From: Thozetella sp. PMI_491
Taxonomy: Eukaryota; Ascomycota; Sordariomycetes; Chaetosphaeriales; Chaetosphaeriaceae
Direction: 5' to 3'
Length of the DNA: 64,000 nucleotides
NCBI GenBank assembly: GCA_021432635.1
Contig: MU270031.1
Location: forward strand, 1,154,508 to 1,218,507
This document shows, piece after piece, positions 1 to 11,300 of this stretch (within the stretch, counting starts at the first letter, position 1; each line of letters begins with the position of its first letter). The notes beneath the pieces were generated by a model. That model did no database searches. It worked only from the letters and a program-made list of their open reading frames with translations, and was not told the origin of the DNA. The translations under genes were made by a program, and so were the position numbers.

Positions 1-76
1 GTCGGGGTTTTGTTATCGCGAGATCAGGGCCGGTCCCTGTCCTAGCGGCTGTCGCAGAGACTAACAAACATCACAG

Positions 77-1258
77 AGGGTACCTTCGACTGTATGAAGG
101 CGGCCTATGACGCCGGGGTCAACTTCTTTGACACCGCCGAGGCGTATGCCGGTGGTAAGCCGCCCAAGATCCAGGTCCTTGCTCGAGATATAGCCTAATA
201 TGCCCCTTAGGTGAAAGTGAGAAGGTGATGGGCGAGGCGATCAAGAAGTTCGGGTGGAAGCGCAACGACTTGGTGATCTCCACCAAGGTGAGCTGGCTTT
301 AATGGGAACGAAATTCTGGGAACAACTCTCCTGACAAGCCCTGCAGATCTACTGGGGCGGAGCATACGGCGACAACCGTGCTAACAACGTTGGCCTCTCG
401 CGCAAGCACATCGTCGAGGCCATGGAGCAGTCTCTGGAGCGCCTGCAGCTCAAGTATGTCGACCTGATCTATGCGCATCGACCGGATCGCCAGACGCCTA
501 TGGAAGAGACGGTTCGTGCCTTCAACCATCTCATCGACACAGGGAAAGCCTTCTGTAAGCAGTCCCTGTTCATTATTTATCCCCTGGGAGCTCGCGGGAG
601 CGACTGCATCTCTGCAAGACCTTCTGGCGCTATCTCTGCTCCCCAATACGTCACCTACATGCCCGGAGAGTGCAGCTAGATAACTGACGATTTCATAGAC
701 TGGGGAACCTCGGAGTGGAGCGCCGACGAGATCACCAACGCCTGGCGGATCGCCGACAAGCTCGGTCTTATCGGGCCCCTGATGGAGCAGCCCCTGTACA
801 ACATGCTTGACCGCACAAAGGTGGAGAGCGACTACCACCACCTGTACCGCGAGTTTGGCTTGGGCCTGACGGTCTTCTCGCCCATGAAGCAGGGCATCCT
901 GTCGGGCAAGTACAAGAATGGTATCCCGGACGACTCGCGCTTCGCTCAGACGCAGGTCGAGTTTATCGCGGGCTACTGGAAGCGGACCGGCAAGGAACAG
1001 TTCCAGGCCCAGGTCGACCGGGTCAGTCAGCTGGAGCCCGTTGCTGAGAAGCTGGGCGTGTCACAGAGCGTGCTCGCGCTCGCCTGGGTGCTTCACAACC
1101 CGAATGTGAGCTCGGCTATCACCGGTGCCAGCTCGACCCAGCAGGTCTACGAGAACATCAAGGCCATCGAGACCTATAAGAAGCTGACGCCCGAGATCAT
1201 CAGCGAGATCGACACCATCCTCAACAACAAGCCGCCTGCCATCACGGAGAGATTCTGA
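77..1258 (+). CDS. Aldo/keto reductase, voltage-gated K+ channel beta-subunit (Kv-beta) type, 5' partial
   Basis: NADPH-dependent aldo/keto reductase of the fungal Kv-beta-like branch (family knowledge). Exons: about 77-154, 211-287, 347-554 and 699-1258. Earlier exon(s) lie left of the window; bases 1-76 read as the end of an intron with an ACTAAC branch site and a CACAG acceptor. The four AKR catalytic residues are visible: Asp and Tyr in [11 protein letters not shown], Lys in ISTKIYWGG and His in DLIYAHRPD. The C-terminal half keeps the [12 protein letters not shown] and [14 protein letters not shown] nucleotide-binding stretches and ends in ERF-TGA. All three introns inside the window are GT-AG and restore frame exactly. 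The physiological substrate cannot be read from sequence; a link to a channel is only by family name. Its 3' end lies 657 bp before the next gene on the same strand. Confidence 0.9.
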
Positions 1259-1915
1259 TCGAATGTACAAGTGTGTACCTTGCGCTTAGAAGGATGGCAG
1301 GCCAGACCGGGTGTATACCCAAGAGGGGTGAGGCTGTGGGATGAGGCGCTGGGTAACCTTTTCGATCCTGAAGTTGTAACGAGTAAACTAGAGCAACTGC
1401 GAGGAATACAATGGATGGTTTTACGAACTTTTACGGAAAATGAAACAGTCAGTCCTCTGCAAAACGGCATTTCAGGTTCACTGCAATTTACTTGTCGTTC
1501 TTTACAAGGCCTATAAAGTATCACTAAGCAACGGCAGTAGGGCGAGCTGGTGCTGGATAACTGCAAGCCAGATGATTAGACTAGGGCTGTAAAAGGTGCG
1601 CCACGCGGTCCAAGATTTCGATCAGGGATCGCCCCTTTTCTTAACCTCGCGGAAAAAGATGCCCCTGAAACGTGGCGAGGAGGGTGCCCCCAGCTCGCGG
1701 TGCAATTGGCTCTCCCGCTCCACCAACAGAACGGTCCGCCGATTTGGAGCACACCGCCACCCGTTATCGCGGGAAAATTGCCTGACTTATCGAATGTCGC
1801 ATCTCCCCCAAACCCTCCCGCGAGCTGGCCGTTTGGAGCTCACACAATTCTCCTCCCCCCCCGATCGGCGAGATTCCATAACAAACCCCTTCCGAGCCAG
1901 CCCTAGACAACAGAG
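1259..1915. other. Intergenic: 3' region of the reductase gene and promoter/5' leader of the desaturase gene
   Basis: No supportable gene. The last 120 bp before the next ATG are pyrimidine-rich (a run of eight C near 1855), as expected of a fungal leader. Confidence 0.5.
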
Positions 1916-3284
1916 ATGGCGCCTTCGACCACGACCGTCACTAGCTCGTCCTCCAAGAGGAAAGACGCCGCGGCCAATGGCAACGGCGCCGCAGGCAAAC
2001 TCGCAGCGAACGGCGGCCTCAGCCCCGCGGAACGCGAGTCCCTCGAAGCCAAGTACAAGGACTTCTTCTGGACCTACACCGAGGAGCCGCACCGGACTAG
2101 GAGGCTCGCCATCATCAAGGCGCATCCCGAGGTACGCGCAAAGCCCTCTACTTGGATCTTGGGACCATCTAGGCTCTCGTCCGTCCTCTCCGCGTCCCAG
2201 CATCGCTAACCTTTCGGCACCGGCGCAGGTTACCAAGCTCTGCGGCCCTGAGCCCCTGACCAAGTATGTCGTCACTGGCGTCGTCGCCCTCCAATTCTTT
2301 ATCGCCCACTATCTCCACGACGTGCCCTTCTTCTCGTTCAAGTTCTGGGCCCTCGCCTACGTAATCGGCGCGACCGCGAACCAGAACCTCTTCCTCGCCA
2401 TCCACGAGATCTCGCACAACCTGGCTTTCCGATCGCCGCTCTACAACCGCCTGCTCGCTGTCTTTGCCAACCTGCCCATCGGGCTTCCATACAGTGCTTC
2501 GTTCCGCGTATGTTCTCCCGCCCCCCCGCCGCGTGCCGCGCACCCGCAAGAGTCGGAAAGGAGCCGTTTGCTGACCTTTCTGTAGCCGTACCACCTGACG
2601 CACCACAAGTCCCTTGGTGTGGACGGCCTCGATACCGATCTCCCTACTGCGCTCGAGGCCTTCTTCCTCGATTCGATCCTGGGCAAGGCATTCTTCTGTA
2701 CCTTCCAGATCTTCTTCTACGCCGTCCGCCCCATGACGGTCTACCAGGTCCCCTTTACCTGGGTGTCCTTCGTCAACCTGACCGTCCAGCTGGCATTTGA
2801 CTACGTCCTTGTGAAGCTGATTCCCGGCTTCTTCAGCGTGAACTCACTGCTGTACTTGCTCCTGTCTTCCTTCCTGGCTGGCTCGCTCCACCCGCTGGCC
2901 GGGCACTTCATCTCCGAGCACTACGTGTACGAGACCGTGACGCCGACGCAGGCCGATCCCGGGAACGGAATTCCCATCCCCGAGACCTTCAGCTACTATG
3001 GCCCGTTGAACTTCTTCGCGTACAACGTGGGCTACCACAACGAGCACCATGACTTCCCCGCCGTGCCGTGGACGCGGCTGCCGGCGCTGAAGAAGATTGC
3101 CAACGAGTTCTATGACGACCTGCCCCAGCACAGCAGCTGGCCATATGTCCTTTGGCAGTTCATATTTGACCAAAATGTTGGACTGCAGTGCCGCGTCAAG
3201 AGAAAGGCGGGCGGGCGGGTCGTCGGCGGTGGAAATATCCAAGCCAAGGTCGCTGATTGGAAGGATACGGAAATAGAGGCGTAA
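1916..3284 (+). CDS. dsd1: Sphingolipid delta-4 desaturase (dihydroceramide desaturase)
   Basis: Di-iron membrane desaturase of the ER that introduces the delta-4 double bond into the sphingoid base of dihydroceramide (family knowledge). Three exons, 1916-2131, 2229-2507 and 2586-3284, give 397 residues. The three histidine boxes are intact: HEISH (about 131-135), HLTHH (168-172) and HNEHH (316-320), separated by hydrophobic segments. The N-terminal region holds the desaturase lipid-domain stretch YKDFFWTYTEEPH. A Ser/Thr/Ala-rich N-terminal tail of about 40 residues is longer than in animal DES1. The start ATG follows ACAGAG; the stop is TAA. Introns are 97 and 78 nt with GTACGC and GTATGT donors. 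In fungi this enzyme often works in the glucosylceramide branch, but no other gene of that pathway is in the window. Confidence 0.95.
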
Positions 3285-5525
3285 TCCCTTCGCTGTGAGC
3301 TGCACAGAAAAAAAAAAAAAAAAAACCAAAAAAAACCGCGTCCTGAGAGTGCCTACTTGCTTACAAGGCAAGGAATGCTGGGGCACCGAACTAACGCGAT
3401 CATGATAGAGAGTGCTCTCCATTGTTGGCAGATAGAGAGGGAGCACCTAAAAGACCTCGGAGTCGGAAGTAATGACAGTACTTGTATATAACTGGCACGC
3501 ACGGCCTGCTTCGCGAAGAGCAAAAATGCCGAATTCTCCATAGCATTTGGAATCATGAATGTCGTTTGATGCGGCAATACCGAGGGCGATCCTCTGCCTA
3601 GGGAAACTTTATTGTGGAACCGTTCCCTTTGTTTATTTCCCCTGAGACGCATACTTTTTGGAGTGTCAACGGTAAGCAGTAAGCAGCCTGCACCAAACGC
3701 AGGTACCGCAAACTTCACAAGGACGTCATTATAATATGCGCTTTACTAACTGGTATAAAGGAACAACACCCCGCTGTACGTTACTTTTACCGGGTTCTAG
3801 CTGCGCGGCTACCCTTGCTTCTACTCGATGTCTCGAGCGATACTGTGCTCTTGCTCTAGACATTGGTAACGCGGTATGCGTACCGGTTGTTTCCGACATT
3901 CGCCGTTGGCGATTGTTCAGACGAGGGGCGCGGGCAAGGTTTGCATCGCCAAGTGATATATAAGTATATAGGTATATATGCATAGCCCACTCTGTCTCTT
4001 GGTAGAGCGGCTAGTGTGGTTGAATACTTGGGTTGGTAGTAGGCTACCTGAGTGGTCGCTAGGATACAGAGGTAGACTCGTTACACAAAGTACAGGGGAG
4101 GTAGACTACACGAAAGGAAACTCGTGGTGATCGCGATGATCATGGTGAGTGCCGTGCCCCGGCCGTCTGCAAACGCGCTTGCGATGCAGCGCTGCCAGGT
4201 GCCGTTACTGACTTTTGGCTGCTTCCTTCCCTTCCTCCCTTCCTCCTCTCTCGCATATGTAACGCGCTCCAGCCGTTCCCCCTCGTGGCTGCGCGTCCGT
4301 TCAACCCATCCGCCATCCGGCGTTCCGCAGACCGAGCCAGCCTGAGCTCAAGTCACGTCGCTTTCTGCAAGCTCCGTCTAACCCCATCTCCGTTGTGGAG
4401 CCGTCGAGCGACTGGCGAGCACACAAAGGTCGGGTCGGCGAGGGAGTGCCAGAATGATGGCTGAACAGACGTGTAGGCAAACTGAGGGAGCAGAAGCCCC
4501 CCGGCTCTTTCGAGACCGTCAGCGACGGCTCCGGCGAGCCTTTTGCCTCGCCTCGTTTCCTAGCAAGGTAATAACAATTCCATCCTGTCCCCTCCTGATG
4601 GAGACTGTGCTCCCCTTCCCCTCTGTCAGCTTCTACATCACCCCCCAGGTTCGATTCTTTCTTCCGTGGTGAAAGTTGATTTCCCGCCCTTCCCGAAATG
4701 CAAATCAAGACGAAAATTTCAAGGTCATTTTAGAGTCGTAAGGGGCGGGCGGAAAAGGCCAGCCGGGAATTTGATGTGGTGATGCTAGCGCTTGGGTAAT
4801 ATCCTCTATGTTGGTTGTTCGTTGTGATCGTTGTTGCCTGTCCGTACCTGCCGCCTAGCCATGTTGAAGATCAAAAAAAAATATCAGAGACAAAAAAAGA
4901 AAGCACCGTGCCTCCCGGATGAAAGCGCCGTAGCCTGTGTGAGTTGACAGCCAGCCTGCGCCACGCTTTGCGGTGCCTGAGCGAGGTAAACACCCATATG
5001 AGACAGATCCAGAGTCGGATCCGGATCTTGGAACGGTGGGAGGAATTAAGCCTATGCCCGAGGGAGTCGCATGGGGAAAAGGCGGCTTGGTTCTGCTCGG
5101 GTTGAGAGAACAGACCCGAGAAGGCTCGTCTCGGGGAACCAAGCCCTTCCGCATCGGCGAGACCCTTGGACGGAATTAAGACACCGGCATCCCGGCTTCC
5201 GTCCGGACGAAGGGTGTAAGGTAGTAAGAACGATCCATGCACCATGGAAAGAGTTTCTGTCTGTCTTGGGTTTTTTTTGCTTTTGCCATCCAACGCCTGG
5301 GGGCTGGATATTTTCGTCCCCGCCCCCGTTATGCCATGCATGCGCGATAGGTTTGTATACAGAATGTGTGGTCGTCGTGTCCGAGGTCATTTTTTTTCCT
5401 GTTGGGACAGCGCGTGCCGAGAGATGTGTTGATAGGAAAGGTGTGTTCGCTTAGGTCGCGAGAGATGCTGGCGCGGGTGGTGGGTGCAACTCCACACCCG
5501 CGTCAGGATACTGATGTAATGGTGA
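3285..5525. other. Gene-poor interval between convergent genes, with an A18 tract and a TA-rich patch
   Basis: Lies between two 3' ends. A run of 18 A occurs at 3308-3325, about 25 bp after the desaturase stop. From about 3720 to 4110 the base composition changes: a TATATAAGTATATAGG-like patch near 3955-3980 is followed by a decamer, GAGGTAGACT, repeated twice within 35 bp (about 4069 and 4098). This could be a decayed transposon end, but no terminal repeat pair or reading frame supports it. Short open frames elsewhere lack homology or codon bias. Confidence 0.45.
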
Positions 5526-8306
5526 TTACTTGAAAGAGATGGAAACCCCTGTGCCGTTGTTCGGGAGCTTGGGCTGACCGGCCGGGTCGTCCTTCGCATT
5601 AGGTCGGACGGTCGTTCTTCCCACGATGGAAGCGACCCTAGCCTTGCCACTCAGCGGGAGAGTGTACTTCAGGACGCCATCGAGGATGAGCTCGAACTGG
5701 TCTTCTAGGATGTGCTCCCAGCGTTCCGAGCCTCCATCCGTGCCGTTGCCCGGCCGGTGTAGGCGAAGCTCGCCCGTCGACGACGAGTTGCCATGATGGA
5801 AGAAGGAGCCCTCGAACGAGAGGGGGCTGTCAAGGGCTACAATATTACCTAGCCGCATGAGCGGCGCCGAATCGTCCACGGGCGAGTCGTCTACGGGGTC
5901 GTCCAGGTTGTGCACACCCGAGTCGGGCTGCCGGCGCCGCTTCTGGAAGGACCCAAGCCCTTCCTTGGGGTTGGGGCGGCGCCACCATTCCGAGTCGGTG
6001 CCGGCGTTGGGCGACTTGGCGAACACTTCGATGTCGGCCGAGTCGATGGCCACGACGACAACGTTGGGGTTGTGTGCCCTGACAGTGATGTCGAGCATCA
6101 GCTCCTGCTCGCTGGCCACCACGTTTTTGATGGCAACTAGTTCGATGTCGGTGAGCGGCTGTGAGGTGGCGAACATGAAGCCGATGGCCCCAGAGATGAC
6201 GAGCATGAGCATGACCGTCAGGACCAGGCAGCTGGCGAACCTGTTCAGGACGGATGGCGGCGAGCGGTACGACTGCTGCTCCAACCCCCGCATCGACATG
6301 GGGCCTCGCCGGACGCGGCCCGGCCGCCGGATGGTGGCCGACTGGATCAGTGGTGTAGTCTCGTCGTCCGCCCCTGTCGTGTCATCAAGGTCGTAACCAG
6401 GGCCGGGGAACGCCATGCCCCGCTTGCCGTTGGCGGCACTCGCGCGACCACCAGCGACGCGAGGGCTCGACGGCCTGGAGGACTGACGCGCCTGGGTGCT
6501 AGCGAGGAAGTTGCGGGTGAAGGGAGACTCCTCGGCGAATAGCGACGGGTGGCTGCTCCCTCCATTGCGTCCCCACCGGCCGATGTGGTGGTGGTGGCGC
6601 GCAGTACCGCGCGCGGAGCCCACATTGCTCCTCCCGGTACCCTTGCCGTCGTCGTCGAGCGTACTGTCGTTGCCGTTGCTGTTGTACGAATTGACAAACT
6701 TCATGTTCTTCTTGACAGCGTTAGGGCCGGTGCCGCTGCTCTCCATAACGCTGTGGATCGAACGCATGCCGTTCCTGTCGACCTGGCTGACCATGGAGGT
6801 CGCGCTGGGCGTGCGGGAGTGGAAGCGCTCGCGTCGGTCGCGGCCGTCTGGGGGGTTAGAATCATAGACAAACGTCTCGTCCGAGTCGGACGAGTTCGCC
6901 TCCTCGACGGCGCTCGCCACCTTGGCCTCAAAGATATCTGCTTTTGTCGAAGCTAGAGAGAGCATAGTTAGTACCGTGGGCAGAGGGGAGAGAAGAGGGA
7001 GGCTACGGCCGCCTATGTAGAGGGAGAGGCCGCGTAGCAGGGTGAGGCTTGGGGTAGCCACGGAACCCCAGAGGAGGGACCGAGAAGTGGCATGGGATGG
7101 CTCACCGGTTCCTTGGGTAACTGCAGGTTGTTTTCTCGACACCTTCTTCTTTTCCTTTTCCTTCTTGGGTCGGATGGTTTCGGAGCTTGGCTTCGTCCGG
7201 AGACTGCCGTTGGATCCCTGCTGGCCTAGACCGGCGGTCAAGGCGACCTGGGGAATGGAGGCGACGGTCTCGGTCTCGACCGTCATGCTCTGCAGCGACC
7301 CCTCGCCGGCCTTCCCTTTGACGCCCGACTTGGCCGACACGCTGGACTGTCTGGTCGTCAGGGGCGGCGCGCTGGTGACGCCCGAGCGGCGGCCGCCCTT
7401 AATGCTGCCGCTCTCGCTTCCGCTCTCGTTCATGCCGAGGTTGGCCTTGGAGACGAAGCTCTTGGAGAAGGAGAGGTCAGAGGGGTCGATCTGGGAGGAA
7501 GTCTCCGAGATGATGCTGTCCTCCAGCTTCTCCTCGTACTCGTCGTTCCCTCTGGGCGAGGTCAGAGGGCTGACCTCCTGGACCGTCTCTAGCGTCGACG
7601 TGCTTCCTCCTCGGACTGGTGTTCGCACGCCGGGCTGCAGAGCTCCATCGTCGAGCTCCGATTCCGACTGAGGATCCGCAGCGGGGGGCTGTGGAGAGGG
7701 GTGCGGCGACGGCGTGGCGCGCTGCACGCTGATGACGGGAGGCTCCTGGTCTCCTTTCCGCGGCGGCGCCAGGATCGGCTTGTTGAGGATCGGGGGCGGC
7801 GACCGCAGGCGCGGGGATACTGGCCAGCGGGGAGAGTCCTTTAAGTGGTCGGAATGGGTGGGCGACTTGATCGGAACCGGAGCCTTGATGCTTGGGTCGC
7901 TGGAGGTGGGCAGCAGGGCTGGGGTACTCGTTGCGGCAAGTGTCTTTGATGTTGTGGCCAGCGGCGCAGGAGCATTCCCCTTGGCGGCTCGGGGCGGGCT
8001 GGTGTCGTGCTTAAGGCTGTTCTTCCTCGACCGAGTGCCGGGGGTGACAGAAGAAGCTCGGGACGACGTAGTGGTTCGTGCGTAGGGCCGCGCAGGTGAG
8101 GGTTCGCGGGACTGCTGGGGGGAAGCGGCGGCAGATGATGCGGCGGTGGAGTTCTGGGTGGTGGTGGCTGCTCTGGAAGGCTGCGAATCGGTCTTTTGCG
8201 CGAGCGTCGCCGACGACTCACGGGACAAGGCTTGTGGGACGTTCGCATCGTTGGCATGCCGCCCGGCATCTGGCGGGCCGCCCTCGGCACTGTTTGATTT
8301 GTCCAT
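5526..8306 (-). CDS. vac7: Vac7-like vacuolar segregation protein (PI(3,5)P2 pathway)
   Basis: Fungal Vac7 is a vacuolar-membrane activator of the Fab1 lipid kinase that makes PI(3,5)P2 (family knowledge). Exons 7106-8306 and 5526-6952 give 875 residues. The intron (6953-7105) has donor GTGAGC, an ACTAAC branch site and a CTCTCTAG acceptor. It is 153 nt with no stop, so the frame also stays open if it is retained (926 residues). The N-terminal two thirds are Ser/Pro/Thr-rich and disordered. The conserved block around SSDSDETFVYDSNPP follows the intron. One transmembrane helix (about 639-663, starting FASCLVLTVMLMLVISG) precedes a lumenal domain of about 210 residues resembling an LEA2-type fold (VRAHNPNVVVVAIDSADIEV). 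The start ATG sits in GCCATGG context. A few N-glycosylation sequons (NSS, NGT) lie in the lumenal part. Confidence 0.85.
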   Translation of the reverse strand: MDKSNSAEGGPPDAGRHANDANVPQALSRESSATLAQKTDSQPSRAATTTQNSTAASSAAASPQQSREPSPARPYARTTTSSRASSVTPGTRSRKNSLKHDTSPPRAAKGNAPAPLATTSKTLAATSTPALLPTSSDPSIKAPVPIKSPTHSDHLKDSPRWPVSPRLRSPPPILNKPILAPPRKGDQEPPVISVQRATPSPHPSPQPPAADPQSESELDDGALQPGVRTPVRGGSTSTLETVQEVSPLTSPRGNDEYEEKLEDSIISETSSQIDPSDLSFSKSFVSKANLGMNESGSESGSIKGGRRSGVTSAPPLTTRQSSVSAKSGVKGKAGEGSLQSMTVETETVASIPQVALTAGLGQQGSNGSLRTKPSSETIRPKKEKEKKKVSRKQPAVTQGTGEPSHATSRSLLWGSVATPSLTLLRGLSLYIGGRSLPLLSPLPTVLTMLSLASTKADIFEAKVASAVEEANSSDSDETFVYDSNPPDGRDRRERFHSRTPSATSMVSQVDRNGMRSIHSVMESSGTGPNAVKKNMKFVNSYNSNGNDSTLDDDGKGTGRSNVGSARGTARHHHHIGRWGRNGGSSHPSLFAEESPFTRNFLASTQARQSSRPSSPRVAGGRASAANGKRGMAFPGPGYDLDDTTGADDETTPLIQSATIRRPGRVRRGPMSMRGLEQQSYRSPPSVLNRFASCLVLTVMLMLVISGAIGFMFATSQPLTDIELVAIKNVVASEQELMLDITVRAHNPNVVVVAIDSADIEVFAKSPNAGTDSEWWRRPNPKEGLGSFQKRRRQPDSGVHNLDDPVDDSPVDDSAPLMRLGNIVALDSPLSFEGSFFHHGNSSSTGELRLHRPGNGTDGGSERWEHILEDQFELILDGVLKYTLPLSGKARVASIVGRTTVRPNAKDDPAGQPKLPNNGTGVSISFK

Positions 8307-11300
8307 GGCTGGATGTATGGAAGGAGCTCCGGGAAGAGGGACAGGAATGCATGCCAGGGCCCTGTCTGAGACGCAGTCGTAATGGCTGAGGCGTAGGGGT
8401 TGTCTAGAGGATTAATCGCGCGGGTTGGTGAATTATCGTCGCCAGCGCAGTTAGGGACGGGCCCGTCCTCTGAGTCAAAGACGCCGCGGGAGTGACGATC
8501 ATGGGCTCGTCTGGGCGGACGGGCGCAAGTGTTGGACTACGTGATGCCGTTGGAGGGGGGGGGGGGGTTGTCTCTGAATCGGGAAACCTGCCAACAGGAA
8601 AGGCGGATCGGGCAATCGATGCAAAGCACAGCTTCGGCAGGAGGGGAAAAAGACAACGATGGCGTCCGCCCGGGTTCCCAATGGCACTCGCAGAGGCTCG
8701 TTTGTGGGTGTGGAATTGGGGCGTATGAAATGGGGTGTTTGTTGTGTCGAGCGGGAGGTCGAGAGGTCCCGTCGCGGGTGTCGATGTGTGTGTGGATTTG
8801 ACGTGGAGAGAGGATGGACAGGCGACGGTGGTGCAGGGCGTGGGCAGAGGGCGGTTTTAGGGGGGGTGTGCGGGAAGCAGGCACACGCTGATGAAGACAT
8901 GCTGGGGGTGAGCTGGCACCCTCTGTTTTTTTTTTCTGGACGGACGGACGCGGACGGGGAAGTGGTCCGTTATGGGCGCTGGGTCCGTTATCCGTGCACT
9001 TGGTGAGAAAAAAAAAACGCGGCACATACGCCTGCGGACTGCGTCACAGGCCATCACAGGCCACCCGGCCGGATTGGTACAGTACTGCAGCACTGGGTAG
9101 GCTACAGTACCAACACTTCCTCGAGCCCTGTCTCCTCAGAGGAGGAATTGGCTTCCCCGCCCCATCACATCCTCCTTCCCTCTTCACACCACCAGTCTTA
9201 GGAACGGTCCGTATACGGGTAAAGGGGGGGCGGTGCGGCAAAGTTACTACGTAGTAAGGCAAGGCAGTCAGAGTTGCAAGTCCTTCATCTGCCAGATTTC
9301 CGTGGCCACTCTCCTGGCTGTTGCCTCACAACCCGGGACTGCACTACTAAAAAAAAAAGCACTGGGCAGCCCAGAATGCCCAGATTACAGTGCACCTTTG
9401 GCACCTCCCCCCGGAGGGCTCCGTTTTTACGAGGTGTGTCGTGCACTGACTGGCGCCACGGCGGCCCCGTTTCCTGTTGCTGGGGGCGCCAGCAGCAAGC
9501 TCGAAGGCGAGTCTAAACTGGCAAACACGCTGAAAGCTTGGACTTGACTGCTTACAGAGAGGTACACTGGCAGCGTTTGGTCGAGTCGAGTTGCCACAAA
9601 CACGAGCTTCCATTTTTAAACTACGCTTTTTGGCTTGAAACCGTGAGGAAAATAACCTGGAAGCTCTGGGAACCCTACCTTGCCCCCCCTCTTCCCTCTT
9701 TGCCTCGGACTCAGCGAGTTTGCCGCAAACGCCGGTCGAAGACACTGGCGGATTGATCATTGCCAGGGGGGAGAAGAGAGGGGAGGGGGGGGGAGGCATG
9801 GAGGTTACCGGAAGGCACGGGCCAGCGAGGGACAAGTGGCTTGAGAACAAAAAAACGGCCTGTCGATGAGGCGTTGATTCATGTTGGGAGGAGGGAAAGG
9901 GGGAGGGGCGGAGGACGGCCTTTAGGGCGCCCTGATGCGGGGTACAAGTTTGGTGCCGAATGCACCTAGCGGTACCGCATCTCCCTCGCTTAATTGCCAC
10001 AATTTCAGGTACCACTCAGGTACCCTCGGCTGACCGCAAGTCCTAGCGGAGCCTTTTCTCCTGGCCGGTCTGGGGATGACGTTTTCCCCTTGTCATCGCT
10101 TCTGCTGTGTTTCTTTCTCCACTGCGCTGGCACCGGCAGCGAAACAACCTGGACCCCCGGGGTGCCATCCCAGAAATTGAGGCGTCTCAAGCGAGTAGGC
10201 CCATCTGCCCGGCAGCCGCGCTGCCCTGCCCTTGCTACCACCACTTGAACCTCGGCCTCCGTTTTGCTTTGCCTCGCTGTCTCGTGAGCGTTGCCGCGGA
10301 CGGCCCCACGGGCGTGCTAACTAGGGCGAGCGTATTCTTCTTTTTACTTCTTCTCCCTTCCAGAGATGTTTTAAAACATGGACTGAGTTGGAAGAGGGTC
10401 TATCGGCGACTATGGGAAGTGCAGTACAGTACTTGGTCACACTAGAGCCAAGAGAGCGCCCAGCGCCCCAAAAGCTGGTAGGCACAGCACTTCTTTTGGT
10501 GAGGCGCCAGGCCTTGCAGCCAATCCCTCATCTGATGACGTTACCCCAAGCTCCGGCGCCAGAGCGTCGGGACAATAGCCTGTCGATTGTTGCAGCAAAC
10601 CGTCGAGATCCTCGAGCCTGGCCTACCTTCAACGCATAAACGGAGCGGCCGCCCAGGTGAGAAATAAAAAAAGTAGAATACTTTTCAGCTGGCCGATGGA
10701 TGACGACCGCATTTGCTTGCCCCAGTTGGACTCCTCGTGTATTCTTTTTATTTTAGTTTTTATTTTTTATTTTTTTTTATCTATGTTCCTCTCGAGTTCC
10801 TCCTCTCGTCGTAGCTCGTCTGCGCAATCTTTCAACACTCTGCACCTCGGAGGCGTTACCTCCACCCGCGTAGACATCCCGGATGGAGATAGGTTGTATT
10901 GGCTTATTAGACGGTAGACGAAAGTGCAGCAGACGACGTGGCTCGAGCGAGACTCGATGCAGCCTGGCGCGGCCGTTCAATATCGCGCACAGCTCGAGCA
11001 GCAGGTCCTCTGGGCAACAGGAAATCCCCACGCCCTAACTGGCCGGGCCGGTGGACAGATGATGATCCCCCATGTGTGACTGACAGTTCGGCCGGTGCGG
11101 CGGTCTCCGCCTATCAAAGGCGATCTGCGCTGCCGTCCCGCAGGAACAGGAAGCCATCGTCGACCTCTCACAGACGGCCAAGTGGAAGGGAGGAAGCACG
11201 TGCCATCAGCATTCTTGCGGCTGCTCAAAAGAGGCAGTGTCGCAGTTCCGGTTTCGTGCAGAACGACAAGCCACTGTCCGCCTCTTTTGGGTCTTTTGGG

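Noticed and set aside
4000-4090. 5S rRNA-like string near TTGGGTTGGTAG
   Set aside because: Only a few bases resemble the 5S internal control region; no complete gene or terminator.
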